Below, in pieces: positions 1 through 9,631 of a stretch of 64,000 nucleotides of DNA. Location of the stretch: assembly GCA_031291325.1 (NCBI GenBank), contig JARLJG010000028.1, positions 1 through 64,000 of the forward strand. Direction: 5' to 3'. Position numbers and translations under genes: made by a program. The stretch is from Burkholderiaceae bacterium. GTDB lineage: Bacteria; Pseudomonadota; Gammaproteobacteria; Burkholderiales; Burkholderiaceae_D. The notes below the pieces were generated by a model. That model saw only the letters and a program-made list of their open reading frames with translations, was not told where the DNA came from and ran no database searches. The stretch's first letter is position 1. Every line of letters starts with the position of its first letter.

Positions 1-1
1 C

Positions 2-181
2 ACGGACGTGACCGGCTCGATCGAGTTGCCGAAGGACAAGGAAATGGTCATGCCAGGCGACAACGTCTCGATCACCGTGCTGTTGATCAACCCGATCGCG
101 ATGGAAGAAGGTCTGCGCTTCGCGATTCGCGAAGGCGGCCGTACCGTCGGCGCCGGCGTGGTTGCAAAGATTTTGGATTAA
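2..181 (+). CDS. tuf: Elongation factor Tu, C-terminal end (partial)
   Basis: The 59 codons before the first stop encode the end of EF-Tu domain III, including [27 protein letters not shown] and the terminal [16 protein letters not shown]-Tu is the GTPase that delivers aminoacyl-tRNA to the ribosome. The start lies outside the window. Its position just before rpsJ is the usual str-S10 junction in Betaproteobacteria. The tail VLLINP differs slightly from the commoner VKLI-P form but looks functional. It is too short for the ORF track because the gene is cut at the window edge. Confidence 0.97.
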   Translation, partial: TDVTGSIELPKDKEMVMPGDNVSITVLLINPIAMEEGLRFAIREGGRTVGAGVVAKILD

Positions 182-197
182 TTTTGTTTTAACATCG

Positions 198-230
198 CCG
201 CAGACGACTAAGCGTCTGCGGTTCGCTCTT
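198..230 (+). terminator. Hairpin between tuf and rpsJ (terminator or attenuator)
   Basis: CCGCAGACG and CGTCTGCGG form a perfect 9-bp stem with a 6-nt loop, followed by the T-rich stretch TTCGCTCTT. The T tract is interrupted, so partial termination is more likely than a full stop. It could lower tuf read-through into the ribosomal protein genes. Confidence 0.65.
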
Positions 231-243
231 TAAAGGAAACATC

Positions 244-561
244 ATGTCAGCACCGAACCAAAAAATCCGCATTCGCCTGAAAGCGTTCGACTATCGTTTG
301 ATCGACCAGTCCGCACTGGAAATCGTCGATACCGCCAAGCGTACCGGCGCCGTCGTCAAAGGCCCAGTGCCGCTGCCGACCCGCATTCAGCGTTTCGACG
401 TATTGCGTTCCCCGCACGTGAACAAGACTTCGCGCGACCAGTTTGAAATTCGCACCCACGTCCGTCTGATGGACATCGTCGATCCGACCGACAAGACGGT
501 TGATGCGTTGATGAAGCTGGACCTGCCAGCTGGCGTGGACGTAGAAATCAAACTGCAGTAA
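244..561 (+). CDS. rpsJ: 30S ribosomal protein S10
   Basis: The 105-residue product has the S10 sequence throughout ([52 protein letters not shown]). S10 belongs to the head of the small subunit and also acts with NusB in transcription antitermination. The ATG follows AAAGGAAACATC, a good ribosome binding site. It is the first gene of the S10 group. Unusually, it is separated from rplC by about 385 bp that hold a repeat and a fresh promoter. Confidence 0.98.
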   Translation: MSAPNQKIRIRLKAFDYRLIDQSALEIVDTAKRTGAVVKGPVPLPTRIQRFDVLRSPHVNKTSRDQFEIRTHVRLMDIVDPTDKTVDALMKLDLPAGVDVEIKLQ

Positions 562-610
562 TTAGTTAGTAATTGTTGTTGCGCACCGACGTAAAAATTG
601 CTCGGTTCGT

Positions 611-725
611 TCCCTCCCCCTTGCAGGGGGAGGGCTAGGGTGGGGGTAGGGCGGTCGAGATACATGATGCTGTAATTTTGACGCTCTACCCCCATCCTAA
701 CCTTCCCCCTGCTAGGGGGAAGGGA
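611..725. repeat. REP/BIME-like palindromic doublet
   Basis: Two perfect 10-bp hairpins, CCCTCCCCCT-TGC-AGGGGGAGGG and CCTTCCCCCT-GCT-AGGGGGAAGG, lie in opposite orientation. They are joined by matching inner arms (CTAGGGTGGGGGTAG and CTACCCCCATCCTAA). The whole is a symmetrical element of about 115 bp with roughly 40-bp imperfect inverted arms, the structure of an intergenic REP doublet or small MITE. It lies between rpsJ and rplC, which are usually close together. Confidence 0.8.
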
Positions 726-807
726 CTCGTTCCTGGCATCTTCCAACGCAGTGCGTAACCACAATCAGTAATAAAACGCGCATACCATTTTTTTACAGAT
801 TTTGCTA

Positions 808-836
808 TTGTAAATTAAAAATTTGCGCGTTATAAT
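808..836 (+). promoter_or_regulatory. Sigma-70 promoter for rplC onward
   Basis: A TTGTAA -35 box, an exact 17-bp spacer and a perfect TATAAT -10 box are present. Transcription would begin near 843, leaving a leader of about 100 nt before rplC. It probably allows the rest of the S10 operon to be expressed independently of tuf-rpsJ. Confidence 0.75.
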
Positions 837-850
837 GTTCGGCTTCGGTG

Positions 851-884
851 GGAGTGCGAGGTTTTGTAATTTACCTCTCGCTCC
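851..884 (+). promoter_or_regulatory. Leader hairpin upstream of rplC
   Basis: GGAGTGCGAGG pairs with CCTCTCGCTCC in 10 of 11 positions (one G-T pair, one mismatch) around a 12-nt AT-rich loop. It starts only a few bases after the predicted transcription start. Ribosomal protein operons are often autoregulated through such leaders; here the ligand is unknown and the role is inferred. Confidence 0.5.
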
Positions 885-946
885 TGCACTATTTGAGTAG
901 TACAAACATCAGCCCCGCCCAATCGTAGGTGGGAATGGAGAAAACA

Positions 947-1603
947 ATGAGCCTAGGCCTTGTTGGTCGCAAGGTTGGTATGATGCGCATCTTCACGGAT
1001 GACGGGGATTCGATTCCTGTAACCGTGCTGGACGTGTCGAACAACCGTGTGACACAAATCAAAACGCCTGACACAGATGGTTATTCCGCTGTGCAGGTCG
1101 CATTCGGTCAACGTCGCGCTTCCCGCGTGAACAAAGCCGCTGCCGGTCACCACGCCAAGGCGGGTGTAGAAGCAGGGACCGTCCTGAAAGAATTCCGTAT
1201 CGACGCTGCGAAAGCTGCCGAATTCAAGGCTGGCGACGTCGTCGCTGCAAGCCTGTTCGAAGTCGGTCAGAAAGTGGACGTGCAAGGCGTGTCCATCGGT
1301 AAGGGTTACGCTGGCGTCATCAAGCGTTACCACTTCGGTTCTGGTCGTGCATCGCACGGTAACTCGCGTTCGCATAATGTTCCAGGTTCGATCGGTATGG
1401 CGCAGGATCCGGGTCGTGTTTTCCCTGGTAAGCGCATGACTGGTCACTTGGGCGACGTTACGCGCACCATGCAAAATCTGGAAATCGCCCGCATCGACGC
1501 CGACCGCCAGCTGTTGCTGGTCAAGGGTGCGGTTCCGGGCGCCAAAAACGGTCAAGTGATCGTTTCGCCTGCAGTCAAAATCAAATCCAAGAAGGGAGCC
1601 TAA
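947..1603 (+). CDS. rplC: 50S ribosomal protein L3
   Basis: The product starts [12 protein letters not shown] and carries the L3 signature region ([29 protein letters not shown]). L3 is one of the first proteins to bind 23S rRNA and reaches the peptidyl transferase centre. The ORF track begins at an upstream GTG (929). The ATG at 947 is preferred because it gives the normal N terminus and GGAG lies 6 nt upstream. The gene is 3 nt from rplD. The glutamine in GMAQDPG corresponds to the residue methylated by PrmB in the family. Confidence 0.97.
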   Translation: MSLGLVGRKVGMMRIFTDDGDSIPVTVLDVSNNRVTQIKTPDTDGYSAVQVAFGQRRASRVNKAAAGHHAKAGVEAGTVLKEFRIDAAKAAEFKAGDVVAASLFEVGQKVDVQGVSIGKGYAGVIKRYHFGSGRASHGNSRSHNVPGSIGMAQDPGRVFPGKRMTGHLGDVTRTMQNLEIARIDADRQLLLVKGAVPGAKNGQVIVSPAVKIKSKKGA

Positions 1604-1606
1604 GCA

Positions 1607-2227
1607 ATGGAACTCAAGCTCCTGAATGACCAAGGTCAAGCTGCATCGAACGTTGCTGCGCCGGACACGATTTTCGGCCGCGACTATAACGAAGCGCTGA
1701 TTCATCAGGTCGTGGTTGCTTACCAGGCCAACGCTCGCAGCGGCAACCGTAAGCAAAAAGATCGTGAAGAAGTGCATCACACGACCAAGAAGCCATGGCG
1801 TCAAAAGGGCACGGGCCGCGCTCGTGCCGGTATGTCGTCGTCGCCGTTGTGGCGTGGGGGTGGTCGTATATTCCCGAATTCGCCTGACGAAAACTTCACG
1901 CACAAGGTCAACAAGAAGATGTATCGCGCAGGTGTCTGCTCGATTCTGTCTCAGTTGGCTCGCGAAGGCCGCTTGTCGGTGATCGAAGACCTGACGGTCG
2001 ACGCGCCGAAGACCAAGCTGTTGTCGCAAAAACTCAAGGGCATGGGCCTGGATTCGGTGTTGGTGATTACCGACAGTCTCGACGAAAATCTGTTGTTGGC
2101 GTCGCGCAATCTGCCTAACGTGCTCATCTGCGAACCGCGCCACGCCGATCCGGTCTCTTTGGTGTTCTACAAAAAGATTTTGATCACCAAGCTGGCATTG
2201 GCCAAGATCGAGGAGATGCTGGCATGA
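1607..2227 (+). CDS. rplD: 50S ribosomal protein L4
   Basis: The 206-residue L4 has the conserved loop [15 protein letters not shown] and [11 protein letters not shown]. The loop lines the exit tunnel and can affect macrolide susceptibility. In enterobacteria L4 is the autogenous repressor of the S10 operon, which makes the hairpin before rplC a possible target, although that is only inference here. Its stop overlaps the rplW start in an ATGA arrangement, suggesting translational coupling. Confidence 0.97.
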   Translation: MELKLLNDQGQAASNVAAPDTIFGRDYNEALIHQVVVAYQANARSGNRKQKDREEVHHTTKKPWRQKGTGRARAGMSSSPLWRGGGRIFPNSPDENFTHKVNKKMYRAGVCSILSQLAREGRLSVIEDLTVDAPKTKLLSQKLKGMGLDSVLVITDSLDENLLLASRNLPNVLICEPRHADPVSLVFYKKILITKLALAKIEEMLA

Positions 2228-2538
2228 ACGCGATTGTAAAACATAGCGAAGAGCGCTTGATGAAAGTGCTGTTGGCGCCGGTCATTTCCGAAAAGGCGAC
2301 GTTTGTTGCCGAGAAGAACGAACAAGTCGTTTTCCTCGTCGTGCCGGATGCCACCAAGCTGGAAATCAAGGCGGCAGTCGAACTGCTGTTCAAGGTCCAG
2401 GTTGAATCGGTGCAAGTAGCGAACCGTCAAGGCAAGCAAAAGCGGACTGGCCGTTTCAACGGTCGTCGCAACCACACGCGTCGTGCGTTTGTTTGCCTGA
2501 AGCCCGGTCAAGAAATCAACTTCACCGAGGAGGCATAA
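2224..2538 (+). CDS. rplW: 50S ribosomal protein L23
   Basis: The 104-residue product carries the L23 core ([53 protein letters not shown]). L23 sits at the tunnel exit and is the docking site for trigger factor and the signal recognition particle. It overlaps rplD by 4 nt and is followed after 2 nt by rplB, so these genes are probably translated as a coupled set. Confidence 0.97.
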   Translation: MNAIVKHSEERLMKVLLAPVISEKATFVAEKNEQVVFLVVPDATKLEIKAAVELLFKVQVESVQVANRQGKQKRTGRFNGRRNHTRRAFVCLKPGQEINFTEEA

Positions 2539-2540
2539 TC

Positions 2541-3368
2541 ATGGCACTCGTTAAAGTCAAGCCGACCTCGCCTGGTCGTCGCGGCATGGTCAAGGTCGTC
2601 ACTGACGACCTGTACAAAGGCCGTCCGTTCGCCGCGCTGGTCGAAAAGAAATCCAAGACCGCTGGTCGTAACAACAACGGTCACATCACCACCCGTCATA
2701 TCGGCGGTGGTCACAAGCAACACTATCGCGTGATCGATTTCCGCCGCACCAAGGACGGGATTCCGGCCAAGGTCGAACGTATCGAATACGATCCGAACCG
2801 CAGCGCGCACATTGCATTGCTGTGCTATGCCGACGGCGAACGTCATTACATCATTGCGACCAAGGGTCTGGCAATCGGCGATCAATTGATGAACGGCGCA
2901 GAAGCCCCGATCAAATCGGGCAACTGCCTGCCGATCCGCAATATTCCAGTCGGCACAGTCATGCATTGCGTCGAAATGTTGCCGGGCAAGGGCGCGCAAA
3001 TGGCGCGTACCGCTGGCGCCGGCGTGGTCTTGATGGCACGCGAAGGCACTTACGCTCAGGTTCGTCTGCGTTCCGGCGAAGTGCGTCGCGTGCATATCGA
3101 ATGCCGCGCAACCGTGGGTGAAGTCGGCAATGCCGAACACAGCCTGCGCAAGATCGGTAAAGCTGGTGCAATGCGTTGGCGCGGTGTTCGTCCTACCGTT
3201 CGCGGTGTGGTCATGAACCCGGTCGACCATCCGCATGGTGGTGGCGAGGGCAAGACCGCAGCCGGCCGTCATCCGGTGTCGCCGTGGGGCCAGCAGACCA
3301 AGGGTAAGAAGACGCGTCGCAACAAGCGCACGACTTCCATGATCGTCTCGCGCCGTGGCAAGAAATAA
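2541..3368 (+). CDS. rplB: 50S ribosomal protein L2
   Basis: The start is set at [14 protein letters not shown], with GAGGAGG just upstream; the ORF track extends further into rplW. The 275-residue protein has the L2 hallmarks [32 protein letters not shown] and [13 protein letters not shown], the last holding the histidine associated with peptidyl transferase function. L2 is needed for subunit association. Confidence 0.98.
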   Translation: MALVKVKPTSPGRRGMVKVVTDDLYKGRPFAALVEKKSKTAGRNNNGHITTRHIGGGHKQHYRVIDFRRTKDGIPAKVERIEYDPNRSAHIALLCYADGERHYIIATKGLAIGDQLMNGAEAPIKSGNCLPIRNIPVGTVMHCVEMLPGKGAQMARTAGAGVVLMAREGTYAQVRLRSGEVRRVHIECRATVGEVGNAEHSLRKIGKAGAMRWRGVRPTVRGVVMNPVDHPHGGGEGKTAAGRHPVSPWGQQTKGKKTRRNKRTTSMIVSRRGKK

Positions 3369-3378
3369 GGGGTAACAC

Positions 3379-3654
3379 ATGACACGTTCATTGAAAAAAG
3401 GGCCGTTCTGTGACGCCCACCTGGTGAAAAAAGTCGAGACCGCGCAAGCGATCAAAGACAAGAAGCCGATCAAAACCTGGTCGCGCCGTTCGACGATCAT
3501 GCCGGACTTCATCGGTCTGACCATCGCGGTACACAATGGCAAGCAACACGTGCCGGTGTATGTATCCGAGAACATGGTCGGTCACAAGCTCGGCGAATTC
3601 GCGCTGACCCGCACCTTCAAGGGTCATGCTGCTGATAAGAAAGCTAAGAAATAA
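3379..3654 (+). CDS. rpsS: 30S ribosomal protein S19
   Basis: [37 protein letters not shown] and [15 protein letters not shown] identify S19 at full length (91 residues). It forms a complex with S13 in the head of the small subunit. AAGGGG precedes the ATG. The spacing of 10 nt from rplB and 9 nt to rplV is typical of an operon. Confidence 0.98.
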   Translation: MTRSLKKGPFCDAHLVKKVETAQAIKDKKPIKTWSRRSTIMPDFIGLTIAVHNGKQHVPVYVSENMVGHKLGEFALTRTFKGHAADKKAKK

Positions 3655-3663
3655 GGTCCGATG

Positions 3664-3993
3664 ATGGAAACTAAAGCTACCCTCCGTGGCGTGCGTCTGT
3701 CGGCCCAAAAGGGCCGTCTGGTCGCCGATCTGATCCGCGGCAAGAAAGTTGATCAAGCGCTCAATATCCTGACCTTCAGCCCGAAAAAGGGCGCGGTCAT
3801 CATCAAGCGTGTGCTGGAGTCCGCCATTGCGAACGCCGAGCACAACGACGGTGCGGATATCGACGAATTGAAAGTCACGACGATTTATGTCGAAAAAGGT
3901 TCGGTCTTGAAGCGCTTCACTGCGCGCGCCAAGGGCCGGGGTGATCGTATCTCGAAGCAATCCTGTCACATTTACGTGACTGTCGGAAACTAA
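3664..3993 (+). CDS. rplV: 50S ribosomal protein L22
   Basis: The sequence has the L22 landmarks [39 protein letters not shown] and [16 protein letters not shown]. The extended loop reaches into the exit tunnel. Two ATG codons occur in tandem (3661 and 3664). The second is chosen because it lies 7 nt from AAGG rather than 4 and gives the usual METKA-type start, but both are possible. Confidence 0.96.
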   Translation: METKATLRGVRLSAQKGRLVADLIRGKKVDQALNILTFSPKKGAVIIKRVLESAIANAEHNDGADIDELKVTTIYVEKGSVLKRFTARAKGRGDRISKQSCHIYVTVGN

Positions 3994-4002
3994 GGAGTCA
4001 CG

Positions 4003-4848
4003 ATGGGACAGAAGATACATCCAACCGGTTTTCGCCTCGCGGTAACGCGTAACTGGGCGTCGCGTTGGTATGCTGGCAATAGCAATTTTGCCACCATGCT
4101 CAACGAAGACTTGAAAGTGCGCGCCTACCTGAAGGCCAAACTGAAGAACGCCTCCGTCGGCCGTGTCGTCATCGAGCGTCCTGCGAAGAACGCGCGCATC
4201 ACGATTTACAGCTCGCGTCCTGGCGTTGTGATCGGCAAGAAGGGCGAAGACATCGAAGTCTTGAAGTCCGCGCTGACCAAGATGATGGGCGTGCCGGTGC
4301 ACGTCAACATCGAAGAAATCCGCAAGCCTGAAACCGATGCGCAACTGATCGCCGATTCGATTGCCCAGCAATTGGAAAAGCGCATCATGTTCCGCCGCGC
4401 GATGAAGCGTGCGATGCAAAATGCAATGCGCCTCGGCGCGCAAGGCATCAAGATCATGTCGTCCGGTCGTTTGAACGGCATCGAAATTGCGCGTAAAGAA
4501 TGGTATCGCGAAGGCCGCGTGCCTCTGCATACGCTGCGCGCAGACATCGACTACGGTTTCGGCGAAGCCAGCACCACCTACGGCATCATCGGCATCAAGG
4601 TTTGGGTCTACAAGGGCGACCGTCTGGCCAGTGGCGAAACGCCAACCGTGGAAGTTGCAACGGATGACGACAAGAAGCGCCGTGGCCCGCGTCGTGACGA
4701 CGGCAAGCCAAGTGGACGCCCACGCACCCCGCGCCCTGAAGGTCAAACCGCTGGCGCGCCTGGCGCACCGGCGAATGCCGCCAAGCGGGTGCGCGCCAAG
4801 AAGCCGGAAGGCGCTGCTGCTGCCCCGGCTGAGAAAGCAGGAGAATAA
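4003..4848 (+). CDS. rpsC: 30S ribosomal protein S3
   Basis: The N-terminal part is standard S3 ([20 protein letters not shown]-domain motif [28 protein letters not shown]). S3 forms part of the mRNA entry site and its helicase activity. At 281 residues it is longer than the roughly 233 of E. coli. The extra C-terminal tail from about residue 210 is rich in Lys, Arg, Pro and Ala and is probably disordered. Similar tails occur in Burkholderiales, so this is lineage-typical rather than a fusion. Confidence 0.97.
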   Translation: MGQKIHPTGFRLAVTRNWASRWYAGNSNFATMLNEDLKVRAYLKAKLKNASVGRVVIERPAKNARITIYSSRPGVVIGKKGEDIEVLKSALTKMMGVPVHVNIEEIRKPETDAQLIADSIAQQLEKRIMFRRAMKRAMQNAMRLGAQGIKIMSSGRLNGIEIARKEWYREGRVPLHTLRADIDYGFGEASTTYGIIGIKVWVYKGDRLASGETPTVEVATDDDKKRRGPRRDDGKPSGRPRTPRPEGQTAGAPGAPANAAKRVRAKKPEGAAAAPAEKAGE

Positions 4849-4850
4849 TC

Positions 4851-5270
4851 ATGCTGCAACCAGCACGCAGAAAATATCGTAAAGAACAAAAGGGTCGCAA
4901 CAAGGGGATTTCCCATGACCGTGGCACCGCCGTCTCGTTCGGCGAGTTCGGCTTGAAGGCAATTGGCCGCGGTCGTATCACTGCGCGTCAGATCGAAGCG
5001 GCGCGTCGTGCGATGACCCGTCACATCAAGCGCGGTGGCCGTATCTGGATTCGTATTTTCCCGGATAAGCCAATTTCGCAAAAGCCGGCTGAAGTCCGTA
5101 TGGGTAACGGCAAGGGTAATCCAGAGTACTACGTTGCCGAGATTCAACCCGGCAAAATGTTGTACGAGATGGATGGTGTGGATGAAGTCTTGGCGCGTGA
5201 AGCATTCCGCCTGGCTGCAGCTAAACTGCCGTTATTGACTACGTTTGTCGTCCGTCAAGTCGGCCAATAA
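4851..5270 (+). CDS. rplP: 50S ribosomal protein L16
   Basis: Starts [16 protein letters not shown] and contains [20 protein letters not shown] and [20 protein letters not shown], the conserved L16 blocks. L16 organises the A-site tRNA region of the large subunit. The arginine in EVRMG corresponds to the position hydroxylated by RoxA/YcfD in some proteobacteria. The length of 139 residues is normal. It lies 2 nt after rpsC. Confidence 0.97.
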   Translation: MLQPARRKYRKEQKGRNKGISHDRGTAVSFGEFGLKAIGRGRITARQIEAARRAMTRHIKRGGRIWIRIFPDKPISQKPAEVRMGNGKGNPEYYVAEIQPGKMLYEMDGVDEVLAREAFRLAAAKLPLLTTFVVRQVGQ

Positions 5271-5281
5271 GGGGAGTGGAA

Positions 5282-5473
5282 ATGAAAGCATCTGAACTCC
5301 GCGGCAAAGACGAAGCGGCTTTGGCAAAAGAGCTGAATGAGTTGTTGAAGGCGCAATTCGGCCTGCGTATGCAAATCGCAACGCAGCAACTGAACAACAC
5401 CGCGCAACTCAAGAAAGTCCGTCGCGATATCGCACGAGTAAAAACGGTTCTGAATCAGAAGGACGCCAAATAA
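5282..5473 (+). CDS. rpmC: 50S ribosomal protein L29
   Basis: The 63-residue product [18 protein letters not shown]...[12 protein letters not shown] is a helical-hairpin L29. The track begins two codons earlier at a GTG, but the ATG at 5282 gives the normal MKASEL start and follows GGGGAG. L29 sits beside L23 at the tunnel exit. The stop codon shares one base with the rpsQ start (TAATG). Confidence 0.96.
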   Translation: MKASELRGKDEAALAKELNELLKAQFGLRMQIATQQLNNTAQLKKVRRDIARVKTVLNQKDAK

Positions 5474-5745
5474 TGAACGATCAAGTGAAACAAGCGCTCA
5501 AGCGCACGCTGATTGGCAAAGTGGTCTCCGACAAAATGGACAAGACCGTTACCGTGCTGATCGAACGCCACGTCAAGCATCCGCTGTACGGGAAAATCAT
5601 TGTGCGCACGAACAAGTATCACGCGCACAACGAAGGCAACCAGGCCAAGGCCGGCGATACGGTCGAAATCCAGGAAGGCCGTCCGATTTCCAAGACTAAA
5701 GCTTGGTCGGTGACCCGTGTGGTGCAAGCTGCACAAATAGTTTGA
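5473..5745 (+). CDS. rpsQ: 30S ribosomal protein S17
   Basis: The 90-residue product has the OB-fold S17 motifs [27 protein letters not shown] and [19 protein letters not shown]17 is a primary 16S rRNA binding protein. It ends the S10 group here; a 258-bp gap with a promoter-like site separates it from rplN. Confidence 0.97.
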   Translation: MNDQVKQALKRTLIGKVVSDKMDKTVTVLIERHVKHPLYGKIIVRTNKYHAHNEGNQAKAGDTVEIQEGRPISKTKAWSVTRVVQAAQIV

Positions 5746-5764
5746 AAATAGTTGTAGATAGTTG

Positions 5765-5800
5765 TTGCAGGCCCAGCGTTTTGATGTAATAATGCTGGGC
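5765..5800 (+). promoter_or_regulatory. Promoter-like site and hairpin before rplN (spc group)
   Basis: TTGCAG and the -10-like AATAAT are 17 bp apart. The -10 lies in the loop of a perfect 7-bp inverted repeat, GCCCAGC/GCTGGGC. In E. coli the spc operon promoter also lies just before rplN, so a promoter is expected here. Whether the inverted repeat is an operator or an RNA hairpin ending the S10 transcript cannot be told. The remaining 200 bp to rplN hold no gene. Confidence 0.5.
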
Positions 5801-6003
5801 TTCGTTCTTGAATCTCTTTGATTGATTCAACCAGACTCAAGGGCGGCGCTGAAATACCCTGCTTGAAATATCGTCGTAGCAAGAAGTTTTGGAAATCGTC
5901 CACCTAATCAGTCTGTCTTAGCAAAGATGGCCTGACGGGACCAAGACTGACCGGGTGTTCGCATTGTGCGGATTGAACGGGTTAAGTTGGGAAAGAAAAT
6001 ATT

Positions 6004-6372
6004 ATGATTCAAACTGAAAGCCGGCTCGAAGTAGCCGACAACACGGGTGCGCGTGAAGTCATGTGCATCAAGGTGCTGGGTGGTTCCAAGCGCCGTTATG
6101 CGAGCATCGGCGACGTAATCAAGGTTACCGTCAAGGTGGCTCAGCCGCGCGGTCGCGTTAAAAAAGGTGAGATTTACAATGCAGTCGTCGTGCGCAATGC
6201 CAAGGGTGTGCGCCGCCAAGAAGGCTCGTTGGTAAAGTTCCATGGCAATGCCGCAGTTTTGCTGAACGCAAAGCTGGAGCCGATTGGCACACGCATTTTT
6301 GGACCGGTCACGCGCGAACTGCGCACTGAGCGCTTCATGAAGATCGTGTCGCTTGCGCCTGAAGTTCTGTAA
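6004..6372 (+). CDS. rplN: 50S ribosomal protein L14
   Basis: [33 protein letters not shown] and [13 protein letters not shown] identify L14 at the usual 122 residues. L14 forms an intersubunit bridge and is the docking site for the silencing factor RsfS. It opens the spc group after a leader of about 200 nt. Confidence 0.98.
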   Translation: MIQTESRLEVADNTGAREVMCIKVLGGSKRRYASIGDVIKVTVKVAQPRGRVKKGEIYNAVVVRNAKGVRRQEGSLVKFHGNAAVLLNAKLEPIGTRIFGPVTRELRTERFMKIVSLAPEVL

Positions 6373-6381
6373 GGAGTCGTC

Positions 6382-6696
6382 ATGGGTAAGATTCTAAAAA
6401 ACGACGAAGTCATCGTCCTGGCTGGTAAAGACAAGGGCAAGCGTGGCGTCGTCAAGCAACGCGTCGATGCTGACTACGTTGTGGTTGAGGGTGTGAATGT
6501 CGCCAAGAAAGCGACCAAGCCGAACCCGATGACCGGTACTACTGGTGGCATCGTCGATAAGTTGATGCCGATTCACGTGTCGAATGTCGCGTTGTTCAAT
6601 GCGGCGACCGGCAAGGCAGATCGCGTTGGTTACAAAGAAGTGGACGGCAAGAAAGTCCGCGTCTTCAAGTCCAACGGCGAAGTCGTTAAGGTTTAA
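6382..6696 (+). CDS. rplX: 50S ribosomal protein L24
   Basis: The KOW motif is clear near the N terminus ([22 protein letters not shown]), followed by [15 protein letters not shown] and a [17 protein letters not shown] block. L24 is an assembly initiator for the large subunit. Its length of 104 residues is normal. It sits 9 nt after rplN and 6 nt before rplE. Confidence 0.97.
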   Translation: MGKILKNDEVIVLAGKDKGKRGVVKQRVDADYVVVEGVNVAKKATKPNPMTGTTGGIVDKLMPIHVSNVALFNAATGKADRVGYKEVDGKKVRVFKSNGEVVKV

Positions 6697-6702
6697 GAGA
6701 TC

Positions 6703-7242
6703 ATGTCCCGTCTCCAAGCATTCTATAAAGAAAAGGTCGTTGGCGACCTGAGTACGAAGTTTTCGTACAAATCGCCGATGGAAGTGCCGCGCCTGTTGAA
6801 GATCACCCTGAACATGGGTTTGTCGGAAGCGGTTGCGGACAAGAAGATCATTGAGCACGCAGTAGGCGACTTGACCAAGATCGCCGGCCAGAAGCCGGTC
6901 GTCACCAAGGCGCGCAAGGCGATTGCGGGCTTCAAGATTCGCGAGGGTTACCCGATTGGTTGCATGGTAACTCTGCGTGGCGCGGCCATGTATGAATTTC
7001 TCGATCGTCTGATCACGGTAGCATTGCCGCGCGTGCGCGACTTCCGTGGTGTTTCGGGTCGGGCGTTCGATGGTCGCGGCAACTACAATATCGGCGTGAA
7101 AGAGCAGATCATTTTCCCCGAAATTGAGTATGACAAGATTGACGTGCTGCGCGGTATGAATATCAGCATCACGACAACTGCGAAGACCGACGACGAAGCG
7201 AAAGCGCTCCTCGCCGCATTTAAATTCCCGTTCAGAAACTGA
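6703..7242 (+). CDS. rplE: 50S ribosomal protein L5
   Basis: The product has [34 protein letters not shown] and [21 protein letters not shown], all characteristic of L5. L5 carries 5S rRNA into the large subunit and contacts P-site tRNA. The length of 179 residues matches the family. Confidence 0.98.
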   Translation: MSRLQAFYKEKVVGDLSTKFSYKSPMEVPRLLKITLNMGLSEAVADKKIIEHAVGDLTKIAGQKPVVTKARKAIAGFKIREGYPIGCMVTLRGAAMYEFLDRLITVALPRVRDFRGVSGRAFDGRGNYNIGVKEQIIFPEIEYDKIDVLRGMNISITTTAKTDDEAKALLAAFKFPFRN

Positions 7243-7249
7243 GGTTGCC

Positions 7250-7555
7250 ATGGCAAAACTGGCACTGATTAACCGTGAACAAAAGCGTGCAGACCTGGTA
7301 AAGAAATTTGCCGGCAAACGCGCCGAGTTGAAGGCTATCATTGATGACCAATCGAAGTCGGAAGAAGAGCGCTACGAAGCGCGCCTGAAGTTGCAGGCGC
7401 TGCCACGTAACTCGGCGCCGACGCGGCAACGTAACCGTTGCGCATTGACTGGTCGCCCCCGTGGCACTTTCCGCAAGTTCGGTTTGGGCCGTATTAAGCT
7501 CCGTGAAATCGCCATGCGCGGCGAAATCCCGGGCATGACTAAAGCCAGCTGGTAA
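7250..7555 (+). CDS. rpsN: 30S ribosomal protein S14, zinc-free long form
   Basis: The 101-residue product ends [41 protein letters not shown] in pieces matching S14. It is the long form that lacks the paired CxxC zinc knuckle of the short paralogue, so it does not depend on zinc. The ATG follows GAGGTTGCC. Confidence 0.97.
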   Translation: MAKLALINREQKRADLVKKFAGKRAELKAIIDDQSKSEEERYEARLKLQALPRNSAPTRQRNRCALTGRPRGTFRKFGLGRIKLREIAMRGEIPGMTKASW

Positions 7556-7569
7556 TAGGAGAATAAGCA

Positions 7570-7965
7570 ATGAGTATGAGCGATCCTATCGCCGATATGC
7601 TGACCCGTATCCGCAATGCACAGGTAGTGCAAAAGACCACGGTGTTGATGCCGTCGTCCAAAGTCAAGGTTGCGATTGCTAACGTCCTCAAGGACGAGGG
7701 TTACATCGAAAATTTCGCCGTTACCGAAGCAGATGGTAAGCCGGAATTGAAAATCGGTTTGAAATATTATGCCGGTCGCCCGGTCATCGAGCGCTTGGAG
7801 CGCGTGTCCCGTCCAGGGCTGCGCATCTACAAGGGCAAGGATGATATCCCGAATGTGATGAATGGTTTGGGCGTGGCGATCGTTTCTACACCCAAGGGTG
7901 TGATGACTGACCGCAAAGCGCGCGCAACCGGTGTCGGTGGCGAAGTTATTTGCTACGTCGCCTAA
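7570..7965 (+). CDS. rpsH: 30S ribosomal protein S8
   Basis: [14 protein letters not shown], the central [22 protein letters not shown] and the end [19 protein letters not shown] define S8. S8 binds the central domain of 16S rRNA and, in E. coli, represses the spc operon. The ATG at 7570 is chosen over one two codons later because GGAG lies 8 nt upstream of it. Length 131. Confidence 0.97.
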   Translation: MSMSDPIADMLTRIRNAQVVQKTTVLMPSSKVKVAIANVLKDEGYIENFAVTEADGKPELKIGLKYYAGRPVIERLERVSRPGLRIYKGKDDIPNVMNGLGVAIVSTPKGVMTDRKARATGVGGEVICYVA

Positions 7966-7975
7966 GGAGTGCAAG

Positions 7976-8509
7976 ATGTCTCGTGTAGGTAAAATGCCGA
8001 TTGCACTGCCAAGTGGCGCGGAAGCGACCATTTCTGCAGAGCAGATCACTGTAAAAGGCCCGCTGGGCACCTTGACCCAAAGCCTCAATGGCTTGGTCAA
8101 AGTGGAAAAGACCGACGGCGTACTGAAATTTGAAGCTGCCAACGACAGCCGCGAAGCAAATGCGATGTCGGGCACCTTGCGCGCACTGGTCAATAACATG
8201 ATCAACGGCGTGACCAAGGGTTTCGAGAAGAAACTGAATCTGGTTGGCGTGGGCTATAAGGCGCAAGCGCAAGGCGACAAGCTGAACCTGTCGCTCGGTT
8301 TCTCGCATCCGGTCGTGCATCAAATGCCGCAGGGCGTGAAATGCGAGACGCCGACGGCTACCGAGATCCTGATCAAAGGGATCAGCCGCCAGCAAGTTGG
8401 CCAGGTCGCTGCTGAAGTGCGCGCCTATCGCAGTCCCGAGCCTTACAAGGGCAAGGGCGTTCGCTATGCGGACGAAGTGGTAGTGCTTAAAGAAACCAAG
8501 AAGAAGTAA
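7976..8509 (+). CDS. rplF: 50S ribosomal protein L6
   Basis: Starting at [14 protein letters not shown], with AAGGAG 6 nt upstream, the product is 177 residues. It contains [36 protein letters not shown] and the C-terminal [14 protein letters not shown] signature. The ORF track starts 15 codons too early, inside rpsH. L6 sits near the factor-binding centre. Confidence 0.97.
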   Translation: MSRVGKMPIALPSGAEATISAEQITVKGPLGTLTQSLNGLVKVEKTDGVLKFEAANDSREANAMSGTLRALVNNMINGVTKGFEKKLNLVGVGYKAQAQGDKLNLSLGFSHPVVHQMPQGVKCETPTATEILIKGISRQQVGQVAAEVRAYRSPEPYKGKGVRYADEVVVLKETKKK

Positions 8510-8521
8510 TAGGGGTTGACG

Positions 8522-8884
8522 ATGGACAAGAAACAATCACGTCTGCGCCGCGCACGTCAAACTCGTGCCAAGATCGCAGAGTTAAAAGTGAACCGCCTGG
8601 CCGTGCATCGTACCAACTTGCACATCTACGCGAGTATCATTGGTCCGGACGCAAAAGTGCTGGCTTCGGCCTCGACGCTGGAAGCGGAAGTGCGCCAGGA
8701 ACTGGCGGGTCAATCCGGCAAGGGCGGCAACACTGCCGCCGCCGCTCTGGTTGGCAAGCGTGTGGCAGAAAAGGCACTGAAAGCAGGAATCGCCGAAGTC
8801 GCGTTCGATCGCTCCGGATTCCGTTATCACGGTCGCGTGAAAGCAGTTGCAGAAGCTGCGCGTGAAGCCGGTCTGAAGATCTAA
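8522..8884 (+). CDS. rplR: 50S ribosomal protein L18
   Basis: The 120-residue product [18 protein letters not shown]... with the C-terminal block [25 protein letters not shown] is L18, which binds 5S rRNA together with L5. The ATG at 8522 follows AGGGG at a normal distance; the TTG start in the track is two codons earlier and less likely. Confidence 0.97.
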   Translation: MDKKQSRLRRARQTRAKIAELKVNRLAVHRTNLHIYASIIGPDAKVLASASTLEAEVRQELAGQSGKGGNTAAAALVGKRVAEKALKAGIAEVAFDRSGFRYHGRVKAVAEAAREAGLKI

Positions 8885-8896
8885 GGAAAAAGCGTC

Positions 8897-9415
8897 ATGG
8901 CAAAAATGCAATCGAAGATGCAAAGCGACAAGCCGGATGACGGCATGCGCGAAAAAATGATCGCGGTCAACCGTGTGACCAAGGTGGTCAAGGGTGGTCG
9001 TATCATGGGTTTCGCCGCGTTGGCTGTGGTTGGTGATGGCGATGGCCGCATCGGCATGGGCAAGGGCAAGTCGAAGGAAGTGCCGGTCGCCGTGCAAAAG
9101 GCGATGGAAGAAGCGCGTCGCAAGATGATTAAAGTCACCTTGAAGAACGGCACGCTGCAACATACGGTAACGGGCAAGCACGGTGCGTCGTCGGTTCTGA
9201 TGGCGCCGGCGAAAGAAGGTACTGGCGTGATCGCCGGTGGCCCGATGCGCGCGATTTTTGAAGTAATGGGCGTGACGAACGTGGTGGCGAAGTCCAACGG
9301 TTCGACCAATCCTTACAACATGGTTCGTGCCACGCTCGATGGCTTGGCGAAGATGAACACTCCTTCGGAAATCGCTGCCAAACGTGGCAAGTCGATTGAA
9401 GAAATTCTGGGCTAA
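8897..9415 (+). CDS. rpsE: 30S ribosomal protein S5
   Basis: [43 protein letters not shown] and [19 protein letters not shown] mark S5 (172 residues). S5 contributes to the mRNA entry helicase and to decoding accuracy; the loop around VKGGR is the site of spectinomycin resistance changes in the family. No unusual substitution was noticed. Confidence 0.98.
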   Translation: MAKMQSKMQSDKPDDGMREKMIAVNRVTKVVKGGRIMGFAALAVVGDGDGRIGMGKGKSKEVPVAVQKAMEEARRKMIKVTLKNGTLQHTVTGKHGASSVLMAPAKEGTGVIAGGPMRAIFEVMGVTNVVAKSNGSTNPYNMVRATLDGLAKMNTPSEIAAKRGKSIEEILG

Positions 9416-9425
9416 GGTGAATCAC

Positions 9426-9605
9426 ATGGCAAAGACAGTCAAAGTGAAATTGGTCATGGGTTTGATCGGCACGCGCGAATCGCATCGCGCGACGGTGCGC
9501 GGCCTGGGCTTGCGTGGCATCAATTCGGTTCGCGAATTGGAAGACACGCCAGCGGTGCGCGGCATGATCAACAAGGTGTCGTATCTTGTGAAAGTAGTGT
9601 CGTAA
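9426..9605 (+). CDS. rpmD: 50S ribosomal protein L30
   Basis: The 59-residue product [21 protein letters not shown]...[14 protein letters not shown] is L30. The start is the ATG at 9426, 5 nt after AAGGTG; the longer ORF in the track runs back into rpsE. It is the usual neighbour of rplO. Confidence 0.96.
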   Translation: MAKTVKVKLVMGLIGTRESHRATVRGLGLRGINSVRELEDTPAVRGMINKVSYLVKVVS

Positions 9606-9631
9606 GCCTTGGCTTGCGAACGGAGAACATC

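Noticed and set aside
953-2143. 396-aa minus-strand ORF across rplC-rplD
   Set aside because: It is the complement of two certain ribosomal protein genes in high-GC DNA; the amino-acid pattern is compositional and matches no family I know.
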